The translations under genes were made by a program, and so were the position numbers. Under the pieces are notes generated by a model. The model ran no database searches and was not told the DNA's origin. It worked only from the letters and a program-made list of their open reading frames with translations. A DNA stretch of 64,000 nucleotides from Flavobacteriales bacterium (GTDB taxonomy: Bacteria; Bacteroidota; Bacteroidia; Flavobacteriales_F; PHOS-HE28), in the NCBI GenBank assembly GCA_016700415.1, contig CP065018.1, positions 992,001-1,056,000 on the forward strand, in the 5' to 3' direction. Of the stretch, positions 1 through 8,443 are shown in pieces. Numbering within the stretch: the stretch's first letter is position 1; each line of letters starts with the position of its first letter.

Positions 1-1691
1 GCGCGGTGGTCTCCCTCACGCTTACGCCCATGATGAGCGCGCGCTGGCTGAAGCACCGCGACAAGCCGAGCAAGTTCTACGCCAGCACTGAGCGCTTCTA
101 CGAGCGGCTCACCGACAGCTATTCACGCTTGCTTGAACGCTTTGTCAAAAGGGTGAGCCTCACCAGCCTGTTCGTCTTCATGTTGGGCATAGGCGGGTTG
201 ATCTGGTACGGGATGAAGAACCTCCCCAGCGAGCTCGCACCGAACGAGGACAAGAGCCGCTTCATGCTGATGAGCACCGCACCGGAAGGCACCAGTTTCG
301 ACAAAATGGACGATTACCTGTCCAACATCATCGGGCTGGTGGACACGATGAAAGAGACACAAAGCACCTTGTCCGTCACCGCGCCGGGCTTCGGCTCCAC
401 CGCGAGCACCAACACGGGTTTCGTGCGGGTATCGCTGGTACCGCCCGAGGACCGGACGATGACGCAGGACCAGTTGGCGAAGCGCACCATGGGCTTGGCG
501 CAGCAGTACAACTTCGCGCGCAGTTTCGCCGTTCAGGAGGCCACCATCGGCGGGGGAAGATTTGCCGGGCTGCCCGTGCAATACGTGATCCAGGCACCCG
601 ATTTCAAGCAACTGCGGGAGGTGATCCCGAAGTTCATGGAAGCGGCACAGGCGGATTCCACCTTTTCCGTGGTGGACCTCAACCTGAAGTTCAACAAGCC
701 GGAACTGAACGTGGAGATCGACCGCGACCGCGCGAAGGCATTGGGCGTGAGCGTCCGCGACATCGCGCAGACTTTGCAGCTCTACTTCAGCGGGCAGCGC
801 TTCGGCTATTTCATCTTCAAGGGCAAGCAGTACCAAGTGATCGGACAGGCCGCACGGAACAACCGCGACAAGCCGCTGGACCTCACCAGCGCGTACGTGC
901 GCAACGACAAAGGACAACTGGTGCAGATGGACAACCTCGTCACGCTCACCATGCGCAGCAATCCGCCGCAGCTCTACCGCTACAACCGCTACGTCAGCGC
1001 CACCGTGAGCGCCAATACGGAGGAGGGCAAGACACTTGGGGACGGCATCGCGGCCATGGACCGGATCGCGAAAGAGACCCTGCCCAGCAACTTCAGCACC
1101 TCGCTTTCCGGAGTGAGCAAGGAATTTGCGGAAAGCTCCAGCAGCCTGCTCTTCGCCTTCCTGCTCGCGCTGGCGTTGATCTTCCTCATCCTTGCCGCGC
1201 AATTTGAAAGCTGGGTGGACCCGCTCATCGTGATGTTCACCGTGCCGTTGGCCATCGCCGGTGCCTTGCTGAGCTTGTGGTTGGGCGGGCATACGCTGAA
1301 CATCTTCAGCGAGATCGGCATCATCGTGCTCATCGGCCTGGTCACCAAGAACGGCATCCTCATCGTGGAGTTCGCCAACCAGCGCCAGGAGCACGGACTG
1401 CTGCGCACCGCCGCCGTCCTCGATTCCGCACGTCAGCGTTTCCGCCCCATCCTGATGACCACGTTCGCCATGGCGCTTGGATCGCTGCCCATCGCACTGG
1501 GCTTGGGCGCGGCCTCCAAGAGCCGTGTGCCCATGGGCGTGGCCATCGTCGGCGGCTTGCTCTTCGCCTTGGTATTGACACTCTTCGTGGTACCGGCGCT
1601 CTACAGCAAGTTGGCCAGCGGCACCGACATCCCGGACGATAGCGCGACCGACAACGACATCGAAAGTCCAACACCGCTCCTTGACGCATGA
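1..1691 (+). CDS. RND efflux pump permease (HAE1/AcrB type), C-terminal part
   Basis: The reading frame is open at the window edge, so the N-terminal half lies outside; about 563 residues are visible. It is the inner-membrane, proton-driven permease of a tripartite drug or hydrophobe exporter. The visible part starts near the end of the first transmembrane half (LTLTPMMSARWL), runs through the second periplasmic porter domain and ends with a helix bundle containing AAQFESW and LVTKNGILIVEFANQ, typical of the HAE1 family rather than the metal CzcA family. Its stop codon overlaps the start of the next gene (ATGA), and that gene encodes a TolC-type channel, so the two are translationally coupled. 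The adaptor is expected upstream. The substrate cannot be told from the sequence. Confidence 0.93.
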   Translation, partial: AVVSLTLTPMMSARWLKHRDKPSKFYASTERFYERLTDSYSRLLERFVKRVSLTSLFVFMLGIGGLIWYGMKNLPSELAPNEDKSRFMLMSTAPEGTSFDKMDDYLSNIIGLVDTMKETQSTLSVTAPGFGSTASTNTGFVRVSLVPPEDRTMTQDQLAKRTMGLAQQYNFARSFAVQEATIGGGRFAGLPVQYVIQAPDFKQLREVIPKFMEAAQADSTFSVVDLNLKFNKPELNVEIDRDRAKALGVSVRDIAQTLQLYFSGQRFGYFIFKGKQYQVIGQAARNNRDKPLDLTSAYVRNDKGQLVQMDNLVTLTMRSNPPQLYRYNRYVSATVSANTEEGKTLGDGIAAMDRIAKETLPSNFSTSLSGVSKEFAESSSSLLFAFLLALALIFLILAAQFESWVDPLIVMFTVPLAIAGALLSLWLGGHTLNIFSEIGIIVLIGLVTKNGILIVEFANQRQEHGLLRTAAVLDSARQRFRPILMTTFAMALGSLPIALGLGAASKSRVPMGVAIVGGLLFALVLTLFVVPALYSKLASGTDIPDDSATDNDIESPTPLLDA

Positions 1692-2977
1692 GACGCATCG
1701 CCTTCGCCATGGCCGCCGCGCTGATGTTGCCGGCCGCCGCACAACAACTCACGGCGGACGGTGCCGTGCGCATCGCCCTGGAGAACAACCACGGCGTGCG
1801 TATCGCCCGCAACTCCGCCGCCATCGCCAAGTTGGCCAATAACCCGGGTGCTGCGGGCATGCTCCCTTCCGTGGACGCGAACGGTGCATACAGCGTGGAC
1901 AACTCAGCCACCAAACAGGAATTCTTCACCGGAGAAAACCGCGAAGCCGACAACGCCAATGCGAAGTCCCTCAGCGGTGAGGTGGAACTGAACTGGACGC
2001 TCTTCGACGGGTTGTCCATGTTCGCTGCGAAGGACAGGCTGGAAGCCGTGGAACGCATCGGTGAAAGTCAGCTTCGGCAGGAGGTGGAAGGAACGACCTA
2101 CGATGTGCTCACCGGCTACTACCAACTGGTGCAGCTTGAAAAAGCCGTGCTGGTGCAGCGTGAAGCCATGCAGACCTCACGGGAACGGCTGAAGATCACC
2201 GAGACCGGAGAGCGTGTGGGCGCATCCTCAGGCCTGGAACTGGTGCAGGCACGGCTGGACCTCAGCACGGACAGCGCACAGATGCTGGCACTGCTGCAAC
2301 GGACCGCCATGGCCCGGACCGGCCTCAACACACTGCTCGCCCGCGATCCCGGCACTGCTTTCGAGGTGGACACGATGATCCCTCCTGCGGAAGCATTGGA
2401 GCTGCCCGCGCTGCAAGAGGCCGCACTGGCCGCCAACACCACGCTGCAACAGGCCCGCGAGGAGCGCATGGTGGCCGATCTTTCCGTGAAGGAGCTGCGC
2501 GGCACCTTGCTCCCCAAGCTGAACGGCTTCGCGAACTACGGCTATTCGCGCAGCACTTCCGAGGTGGGCTTCCTGAAGAGCAATCAACGCCTCGGCCCGC
2601 AATACGGCTTGACCCTGAGCGTGCCCCTCTTTCGTGGCGGCGCCATCAAGGCCGTGAAACAGGCGAAACTGGCCGTCGAGCAGGCGGACCTTTCGCTTCA
2701 ACAAACACAACTGGAATTGCAGCGCGACATTTTGGACACCTGGAGCCAGTATGAAAATGCCCGGCAGCGCGTGGCCTTGGAGGAAGCGAACCTCGGCGGG
2801 TCACGCACGCAAATGCAAGTCGCGCTTGAGAGCTATCGCATCGGTGTGAGCACGGCGGTGCAGCTCCGCGACGTACAACAGGGCGTGGTGACCGCGGAAA
2901 ACCGCCTGCTCACCGCACAGTTCGAGGCGAAAGTCGCCGAACTGCAATTGCGTTGGCTGGCCGGGAAACTGTTCTGA
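1688..2977 (+). CDS. TolC family outer-membrane efflux channel
   Basis: The 429-residue protein begins with a signal peptide (MRRIAFAMAAALMLPAAAQQ). It then has two similar halves rich in long alpha helices with repeated NN, LxxA and Gln/Glu patterns, the layout of the outer-membrane efflux protein family that forms the trimeric exit duct of RND pumps. Length is normal for the family. The start overlaps the stop of the upstream RND permease by ATGA, so it almost certainly serves that pump. After the stop there is only about 60 bp before an unrelated lipoprotein gene. Confidence 0.93.
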   Translation: MRRIAFAMAAALMLPAAAQQLTADGAVRIALENNHGVRIARNSAAIAKLANNPGAAGMLPSVDANGAYSVDNSATKQEFFTGENREADNANAKSLSGEVELNWTLFDGLSMFAAKDRLEAVERIGESQLRQEVEGTTYDVLTGYYQLVQLEKAVLVQREAMQTSRERLKITETGERVGASSGLELVQARLDLSTDSAQMLALLQRTAMARTGLNTLLARDPGTAFEVDTMIPPAEALELPALQEAALAANTTLQQAREERMVADLSVKELRGTLLPKLNGFANYGYSRSTSEVGFLKSNQRLGPQYGLTLSVPLFRGGAIKAVKQAKLAVEQADLSLQQTQLELQRDILDTWSQYENARQRVALEEANLGGSRTQMQVALESYRIGVSTAVQLRDVQQGVVTAENRLLTAQFEAKVAELQLRWLAGKLF

Positions 2978-3005
2978 TCCGGATCGTGAAATAGGATCCC
3001 ACGCT

Positions 3006-3013
3006 TACATTAG
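3006..3013 (+). promoter_or_regulatory. Possible -7 box for the lipoprotein gene at 3041
   Basis: TACATTAG resembles the Bacteroidota -7 element TAnnTTTG and lies 27 bases before the ATG in the short space after the tolC-type gene. No convincing -33 TTG was found, so this is weak. Confidence 0.3.
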
Positions 3014-3040
3014 CCAAGCAACAAGGACCGCTCACGCCGC

Positions 3041-3703
3041 ATGGCCCGCATGACCATTCCCTTCGCGCTGTTCCTGCTCGGGATCGGCTGTTCCATGCCT
3101 CCTTACGGACCAGGCGACCAGCACGTCACGGACTCAACATCTTCCACCGCGAACAGAGCAGTGGACACCCAAAAGGACCGGCATGCACACGCATGGTATA
3201 CCGTGCCGGATGAACCCTCCACTTTGGTCTTTGACAATGGTGACACACTAAGGACCGGACTTCCGGAAGTGGAACTGATCGCTGAATTCCCCAACCCTCT
3301 GGGTCGCAAATGGTTCATATTCAGTGGCCTGAAAAGCACTTCAAACAAGTATGAGACCTCGCTGTTCGTCCTTTCCCCCGGCGACAGCTCAGCGGCACAG
3401 GCGATCCAACAGCCATGGCACATGCCCGGTCGGCTGAACGATGCCAAAGGCAAAGAGTGCTACTACGAGGCCGAGGTCTTCGCCGGAGAAGTGCTGCGCG
3501 ACACCATCGGCGTGATCTGGTATGAGCGCTCCCTGATGCCCGATGGGACATGGAGGCTCAACACCACCATATTGGATCTGACCGGTCCACGACCAGACAC
3601 GCTGATCCTCTTTGGCCATGGCCGCAAGAGCGCCACGATCGACCTTGCCTTCCGCGGTAAATGCCAACTGCTGGACAGTCTGGACCAGCATCTCGACCCT
3701 TAA
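3041..3703 (+). CDS. Hypothetical lipoprotein
   Basis: This 220-residue protein has a short hydrophobic leader ending in LLGIGCS. The Cys fits lipoprotein processing, although Gly at -3 makes the lipobox atypical. The mature part is hydrophilic, without repeats or membrane spans, and I recognise no domain or catalytic motif. It stands alone between the efflux pair and a DUF1801 gene that begins 10 bases after its stop. The function is unknown; the cellular place (outer or inner membrane, lipid-anchored) is inferred only from the leader. Confidence 0.7.
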   Translation: MARMTIPFALFLLGIGCSMPPYGPGDQHVTDSTSSTANRAVDTQKDRHAHAWYTVPDEPSTLVFDNGDTLRTGLPEVELIAEFPNPLGRKWFIFSGLKSTSNKYETSLFVLSPGDSSAAQAIQQPWHMPGRLNDAKGKECYYEAEVFAGEVLRDTIGVIWYERSLMPDGTWRLNTTILDLTGPRPDTLILFGHGRKSATIDLAFRGKCQLLDSLDQHLDP

Positions 3704-3713
3704 TTTCGGCACC

Positions 3714-4169
3714 ATGCGATCCACAGCGATCACGGTGACCAACTATCTGCAGCAATTGCCGCCCGATCGGCAGGTACCGATGGAGAAGTTGCGCGCCACC
3801 ATCGCGGAGAACCTGCCAAGCGGGTTCACGGAGACAATGGGCTATGGGATGATCGGCTTTGTGGTACCTCATGAACTCTACTCTGCTGGTTACCATTGCG
3901 ACCCGAAGCTTCCCCTCCCCTTCATCAACATCGCCTCGCAGAAGCACTTCATCGCCTTGTACCACATGGGGCTATATGCGGACACGGAGTTGTTGGAGTG
4001 GTTCACCTCGGAATACAGCAAGCAGGTGCCGACCAAGTTGGACATGGGCAAGAGCGGTGTGCGGTTCAAGAAGCCCGAGCGGATACCGTTTGCGCTGATC
4101 GCCGAGCTGGCGGGAAAGATGACGGTGCAGGACTGGGTGGAGCGCTACGAATTGAGCTTCGGCCGATAA
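3714..4169 (+). CDS. DUF1801 (YdhG-like) protein
   Basis: A 151-residue soluble protein of the DUF1801/YdhG fold. Diagnostic features are the N-terminal stretch YLQQLPPDRQVPMEKLRATI, a central MGYGMIGFVVP, a HFIALYHMGLYA segment and a C-terminal DMGKSGVRFKK. The family is small, widespread and of unknown biochemical function. The ATG at 3714 was preferred over an in-frame start about 100 bp upstream because that would overlap the preceding gene and add residues not found in the family. No operon partner is clear; the next gene is convergent and ends 7 bp away. Confidence 0.85.
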   Translation: MRSTAITVTNYLQQLPPDRQVPMEKLRATIAENLPSGFTETMGYGMIGFVVPHELYSAGYHCDPKLPLPFINIASQKHFIALYHMGLYADTELLEWFTSEYSKQVPTKLDMGKSGVRFKKPERIPFALIAELAGKMTVQDWVERYELSFGR

Positions 4170-4176
4170 CGGCCCT

Positions 4177-5883
4177 TCAGCGCAAGCCTGCCACACGCGT
4201 GCTGTCCGTTGTTCCGGCCGGGCCGGAAGCCGGAATGGTCTCCGGCGCGAAGAGTTCCCCGGCAAGCCGGGCGTCATGCCCGTATACGTCGTCGCGGAAG
4301 TTGAGCCTGCCCTTGCTGTCCACCCACGCAGTGAAATAGCCGATCGTCACGGGCATCGGCGGCCGTAGGTTGATCACCTTCTCCTTGTCCGCGTGCATGG
4401 CCTTGTCGATGGCCTCCGGTGTCCAGGTGGTGTCGTTGCGCAGGAGATGATCCGCCAACTTCTTCGGCTCGCTCAAGCGGATGCAGCCATGGCTGAAGGC
4501 GCGCTTCTCCGGAATGAACCTGCTCTTCGCCGGTGTGTCATGGAGGTAGATGCTGAACTCGTTGGGGAAGAGGAATTTCACCAGGCCCAAGGAATTGTCA
4601 GCTCCCGGACGCTGCCTCACACGGAAAGGACCGCCTCCCTCCCAGGTCTTCCAATCAACACTGCTTGTGGGGACGACCTCGCCACCGCGCACCACCTCCA
4701 TGCGGTGCTTGGCGAGGTAGTTCGTGTTGCGGCGCATGGCGGGCGCGATCTCATTCCTGATGATGCTCTTCGGAACGTTCCAGTAAGGCGCAAATGCGAT
4801 CTGGGAAAGTTCGCCGCTGAAGATCACCGTGTGCGTGGCCACCGCGCCCACCACCACCTTCATGTCCCAAGTCTCCTTACCGTCCTCGAACACATGCAGG
4901 CGATACTCAGGGATGTTCACCAGCAGTTGATCCTTCGGTGGCAAGGGGTTCACCCAGCGCAGGCGTTCCATGTTCAGCAGGATAGTGCGGATGCGGTCGG
5001 TGATGGGCACGTTCAAGGCCGCCGCCAATTCGGCGTCCAGCTTCCCGGTGCCTTCCAGCCCGTGGCGCTCCTGGAAATTCACCACGGCCTTGAAGAGCGT
5101 GCTGTCCATGGTGTAGGCGATGGAGTCCACCCACAGGTCGCCCAGTTGGAAGAGGCGGTGGCGCAGTTCGCAGTATTCCGGCAGCGAATCGCCCATGGCG
5201 AACGCGCTTTTCCGGAAAGCGAAGGTGTCCAGATGCCCTTCCGCTTCCACCTCGAAATAGCGCTGCAAGCGGTACTTGAGCCCTTGGTACTGCTGATGCA
5301 CCGGCTCGATCGGCGAGAGATCAGTGCGCCCCGCTACTAGGGAGTCCAGCAGCATGGTGTAGTTCTTCTTGCGGCGTGGGATGTACCAATCGAGCTCCCG
5401 CAGATCGCCTTGCACATATCCACCGTATTCCTTGTGCGCCATGAGGAAGAACTGCGCGGTGAGGCCCAGCTCCACGTGCAGGCGCAGGCTGTCGTTCCCG
5501 GTGGTGTCCGCGCGCGCTTCGGCCAGCAGATTCCGCCAAGGATCGGCCACGGTGTCATTGGCCAACGGGTCCAACAGGTTGAGCATCGCGTCCGCGGCGG
5601 TGGAGAGGCTGTCGTTCACGAACCAGGCATACTGCAGGCCCCGCCCCTTGTAGAACTCGCGGATCTCAGCCGAATCACCCCGGTACTGCGGGTTCCTGTC
5701 CAGGAAATCGAGCACATCGGCACTATCCAACCGGCGGGTTGTGTATGGCTTGCGCGTCTCAAAGAAGGTGTTGATCACCTTGGCCTCCTGGGCGATGGTC
5801 GGGCGCGGCGTTGGCTTATTCTCCCCACAGGAGGTCAATAGTAGCGCGGCAAATCCGATCAAGGTGACGAGGGTAGATTTCAT
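4177..5883 (-). CDS. L,D-transpeptidase, YcbB/LdtD type (lipoprotein)
   Basis: A 568-residue cell-wall enzyme that forms 3-3 cross-links or attaches other groups to peptidoglycan. The chosen start gives MKSTLVTLIGFAALLLTSCG, a lipoprotein signal; a longer start upstream would add 23 unlikely residues. The N-terminal half matches the scaffold of YcbB-type enzymes, followed by a short peptidoglycan-binding-like segment (FQERHGLEGTGKLDAELAAAL). The YkuD catalytic domain carries the motif SHGCIRL with the nucleophilic Cys near residue 467. The length matches YcbB homologues. The next gene on the same strand is a second L,D-transpeptidase of another family. Confidence 0.93.
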   Translation of the reverse strand: MKSTLVTLIGFAALLLTSCGENKPTPRPTIAQEAKVINTFFETRKPYTTRRLDSADVLDFLDRNPQYRGDSAEIREFYKGRGLQYAWFVNDSLSTAADAMLNLLDPLANDTVADPWRNLLAEARADTTGNDSLRLHVELGLTAQFFLMAHKEYGGYVQGDLRELDWYIPRRKKNYTMLLDSLVAGRTDLSPIEPVHQQYQGLKYRLQRYFEVEAEGHLDTFAFRKSAFAMGDSLPEYCELRHRLFQLGDLWVDSIAYTMDSTLFKAVVNFQERHGLEGTGKLDAELAAALNVPITDRIRTILLNMERLRWVNPLPPKDQLLVNIPEYRLHVFEDGKETWDMKVVVGAVATHTVIFSGELSQIAFAPYWNVPKSIIRNEIAPAMRRNTNYLAKHRMEVVRGGEVVPTSSVDWKTWEGGGPFRVRQRPGADNSLGLVKFLFPNEFSIYLHDTPAKSRFIPEKRAFSHGCIRLSEPKKLADHLLRNDTTWTPEAIDKAMHADKEKVINLRPPMPVTIGYFTAWVDSKGRLNFRDDVYGHDARLAGELFAPETIPASGPAGTTDSTRVAGLR

Positions 5884-5991
5884 GCAGGAAATTGAACAGG
5901 GCCCAAAGGTCGGCGGAGATGCCACCGTGAGCAAGCCGGATGAAGTGGCCAAGTAGCGAATGAACTAGCCAAGCGCATCATCAGCTAATCG

Positions 5992-6015
5992 GCTGATCAG
6001 CTGATCAGCTGATCA
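5992..6015. repeat. Tandem repeat of the octamer GCTGATCA (three units)
   Basis: Three exact head-to-tail copies of GCTGATCA lie between the two L,D-transpeptidase genes, just past the stop of the distal one. TGATCA is itself a palindrome, so the array can fold on itself. Confidence 0.8.
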
Positions 6016-6020
6016 AATTT

Positions 6021-6662
6021 TCACTTCGCAAACACATAAAGCAACTGCCCCTCCAGCAGGTCGATCACCTTGGGCATCACCTCCTGAGCCACCGCAGGGC
6101 ATCCAAAGCTCCGGCCCAAGCGGCCATGTGCTGCAATGAAGTCCGCGCCCACATAGCTGGCGGCGTGCATGATGATCTCACGCTTCTCCGCGGCGGAATT
6201 CACACCGGCGTCAAGGCCATGGAGCAACAGCGCATCGCCGTGCTTGGGGCTGAAGATCTTCTTTCCCACGCGGTACAGGCCCTTGCTGGTCTGCAAGGAT
6301 CCGCTCTTGTTGCTCACCGAATTGCAGTACAGCTCACCGGAGTTCTTGCCATGGGCCACCCACGTACGCAGCAGCAACTTGCGCGCATCGAGGTCGATGA
6401 TGAAGAGGCGCTTCTCCGAGGAAGGGCGCGTCATGTCCGCCACGGCGATGATGTGGCTGGCCGCGTGATGAGCACTGCGACTTTGAAGGGCTTTAACAAA
6501 AGCTGTTTCGTCCAAAATTCCGCTCAGGCCACAATCCACAAACAGCGCTTCAGCCGTGGTGTTCGTGGCAGCCTCCACCACCGGAGCCGCTGGAAGCGGG
6601 GCCGAGGGGGCGGGCGCAAAGAAGCTTGCGAAGCTGATAAGGAGCAGGTAGGACAACGGCAT
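6021..6662 (-). CDS. L,D-transpeptidase catalytic domain protein (YkuD_2 family)
   Basis: A 213-residue protein with a signal peptide (MPLSYLLLISFASFFAP) and a proline/alanine-rich spacer, followed by a YkuD_2-type domain. Diagnostic pieces are FIIDLDARKLLLRTWVAHGKNSG, a middle KGLYRVG strand and the catalytic segment HGRLGRSFGCPAV, in which the Cys is the nucleophile. Family members are periplasmic murein L,D-transpeptidase-like proteins common in Bacteroidota. It lies upstream of the YcbB-type enzyme on the same strand, but about 140 bp and a tandem repeat separate them, so co-transcription is uncertain. A -7 box (TAGCTTCG) lies 12 bases before the start. Confidence 0.92.
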   Translation of the reverse strand: MPLSYLLLISFASFFAPAPSAPLPAAPVVEAATNTTAEALFVDCGLSGILDETAFVKALQSRSAHHAASHIIAVADMTRPSSEKRLFIIDLDARKLLLRTWVAHGKNSGELYCNSVSNKSGSLQTSKGLYRVGKKIFSPKHGDALLLHGLDAGVNSAAEKREIIMHAASYVGADFIAAHGRLGRSFGCPAVAQEVMPKVIDLLEGQLLYVFAK

Positions 6663-6674
6663 ACTGAAGGAGCA

Positions 6675-6682
6675 CGAAGCTA
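6675..6682 (-). promoter_or_regulatory. -7 box upstream of the YkuD_2 gene
   Basis: On the minus strand the sequence reads TAGCTTCG, matching TAnnTTTG with one change, 12 bases before the start codon. A -33 element is not obvious. Confidence 0.4.
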
Positions 6683-6689
6683 ACGATCG

Positions 6690-7034
6690 AATTCACCGAG
6701 CCGTGCCTACGTCGACCAACGGGTGAAGGTTGTCGGTGAAGGCGCCAAGGAGCCAACGAATACCACCGTTCAACTCTTCATCCACCAGCCACGGGGGGCT
6801 ATTGTGAAGAACATCGCCTGCCTGAGCTTGGTCTTCTTCGTGAAGTACATGAAGCCGAAGCAGGGAGCGAAGGTGGCGATGGCGCACGAGTACGCGTTTC
6901 GGGGAGAGGAACCTGCGATGGCGAACTTCCGCTACATTCACATCTTGCGGGGCCATTCGAAACAAACGAGGGAGGCGCAGGGTCCTCGCCGAGAGACCCT
7001 GCGGGAGATTAATAGTTCAGTAACTTTACCGGTG
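6690..7034. other. Gene-poor spacer before the AT-rich island
   Basis: No reading frame here resembles a known protein on either strand; the open frames have unlikely composition and no ribosome-binding context. The only clear structure is a hairpin at 6977-7002, an 8-bp perfect stem (GCAGGGTC with GACCCTGC) with an inner CTC/GAG pairing and no T-run. The stretch may be eroded DNA bordering the cassette-like island. Confidence 0.5.
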
Positions 7035-7285
7035 ATGGACCTCCTACAATTGAAACTGGATCTGGTGCAGCGGCTGCTGGCGGTATCGGATCCGTCCTTT
7101 TTGGAACGGTTGAGGAGTGTGTTCCTGCGAAAGGAAATAGGGATGCTGTCACCGACCAGGAAATGGAAGACATGATGGCAGCGGTCAACACCTTCGGGGC
7201 TACATCGAACGGAGAGGATGAGCCGGACATCAGCAAGTTGGTGCTGAAGGAACCCAATCGGGAAATAAACGAAGATCGTCGTTAA
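7035..7285 (+). pseudogene. Frameshifted antitoxin-like gene
   Basis: From the ATG at 7035 the frame reads MDLLQLKLDLVQRLLAV and then SDPSFLERLRSVFLRKE. This is the N-terminal helix pair common in small Bacteroidota addiction-module antitoxins (LKLELVQ.LL followed by D...L..V...F). The frame then runs into an early stop at 7175. Restoring one A in the short A-run near 7130-7135 would join it to a second frame ending PDISKLVLKEPNREI at the TAA at 7283-7285, giving a protein of about 83 residues. I infer a single-base deletion in a once-intact antitoxin. No toxin partner is next to it. A sequencing or assembly error is an alternative. Confidence 0.4.
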
Positions 7286-7319
7286 CCCAACGTTGGTGGC
7301 AAGCTAAAACAAGACAGAT

Positions 7320-8222
7320 ATGAGAACTTTACTAATTTTTCTGACCTTAATTATGACCTTGCAAGCATTTGCACAAGTTAAGGTCAAAGGATATTACAGA
7401 AAGGACGGAACTTATGTTAAACCACATTACAGGTCTAACCCAGACGGAAATCCTTATAATAATTGGAGCTACCCAGGAAACACAAACCCATATACGGGCA
7501 AGACTGCAACAGGGAATCCTGATACTTACTTAAAAAATTATAATAATCGTTCTTCGAGTAGCTCAAGTTCTTCTTCATATACCTATCCTTCAACGACATA
7601 TTCAACTCCTTCAAGTAGTAGTTATAATGGAACAAGCAGTTCCTATTATTCAAATAATTATGTGACTGCAAATACCTTAAATGTACGTTCAGGTCCTTCC
7701 ACTAATTATTCTGTTATTGGTTCAGTAACTTATGCTGACAATGTAAAAGTGGTCGAATCTTACACTAACGGATGGAAGAAAATACAATATACATATTACG
7801 ATATGGACTCATATTCAACCAAGACAAAATTAGGATATGTTTCAGGCAGTTATCTAAGCTCATCAAATCCTTACTTCAAAGACAATACTATAAATTATAG
7901 TAACTATTCGAATTCCACTTCAAACAGCTATTCCACTTTAAGTTCTACATCTTCACCATACGGAAATGGAAATGGCAGAATTACAATTTGGACTAATTGT
8001 GGCACGGACGGTGAGATTAAAATTTATTTGGATGGTTCTTATATTGGTAAATTAACTCAATTTTTTACTGATGGAACTCCTGATTGTGGTGAATCAGGAA
8101 CTTTGTCAATAAATAAACCAGCAGGAACTTATAAGATTGAAGCAAAAGGTAGTGAAAATGTTTGGAGCGGAACAATTACAATAAGCAAAGATAGATGTTT
8201 AATTCAAGGACTTGAAAAATAA
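7320..8222 (+). CDS. Secreted SH3-domain protein with Ser/Tyr-rich linkers
   Basis: A 300-residue protein with a signal peptide (MRTLLIFLTLIMTLQAFAQ). A short conserved motif follows (VKGYYRKDGTYVKPHYRS, then GNPYNNWSYPGN), found in many secreted Bacteroidota proteins. Then come a Ser/Tyr-rich linker, a bacterial SH3 domain at about residues 115-180 (ANTLNVRSGPSTNYSVIGSV), a second Ser/Asn/Tyr-rich linker and a C-terminal beta domain with two Cys. Bacterial SH3 domains often bind cell-wall peptides. Codon use is AT-rich, unlike the neighbours. The gene is the single ORF of a cassette-like unit that ends in a large palindrome, so horizontal acquisition is likely. Confidence 0.88.
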   Translation: MRTLLIFLTLIMTLQAFAQVKVKGYYRKDGTYVKPHYRSNPDGNPYNNWSYPGNTNPYTGKTATGNPDTYLKNYNNRSSSSSSSSSYTYPSTTYSTPSSSSYNGTSSSYYSNNYVTANTLNVRSGPSTNYSVIGSVTYADNVKVVESYTNGWKKIQYTYYDMDSYSTKTKLGYVSGSYLSSSNPYFKDNTINYSNYSNSTSNSYSTLSSTSSPYGNGNGRITIWTNCGTDGEIKIYLDGSYIGKLTQFFTDGTPDCGESGTLSINKPAGTYKIEAKGSENVWSGTITISKDRCLIQGLEK

Positions 8223-8227
8223 AGCCA

Positions 8228-8360
8228 GCCACCAACAATGTATAAAAATAATAGCCGAGACAGTAGTAATTCCGGGGGTTGTAGCCCGCTTCAACTTTCG
8301 TGTAACCTGACAGGAAAGTGCCCCGCAGTCGGCTACTATTCTTATACTATACGTTAACGT
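8228..8360 (+). repeat. attC-like palindrome 1
   Basis: Arms at 8240-8258 and 8329-8347 (19 bp each) are inverted repeats matching at 17 of 19 positions. They enclose about 70 bp and are flanked by ACCAAC on the left and CGTTAAC on the right. The element begins a few bases after the SH3-protein stop codon. The size, position and imperfect pairing resemble integron attC sites; a simple transcription terminator would be much shorter. Confidence 0.55.
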
Positions 8361-8443
8361 AAATTTGGGTGACAATAAAATAACGACAATTGATTTGGCT
8401 AAAACAAACGAAAATAAAAACAGAAAATTAATCAACTATACTT

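Noticed and set aside
123..1742. Long minus-strand open frame opposite the RND permease
   Set aside because: It is the antisense shadow of a clear RND pump gene; its His/Gln/Arg-rich text matches no family.
5992..6015. GCTGATCA tandem as a terminator
   Set aside because: It is a direct repeat of a palindrome without a T-run and does not form the usual stem-loop behind the gene.
6693..7175. Open frames in the spacer before the AT-rich island
   Set aside because: Neither strand gives protein-like text before the antitoxin relic; no start context and no known family.
8199..8435. Minus-strand 78-residue frame across palindrome 1
   Set aside because: It lies inside the inverted repeat and is best explained as translated repeat.
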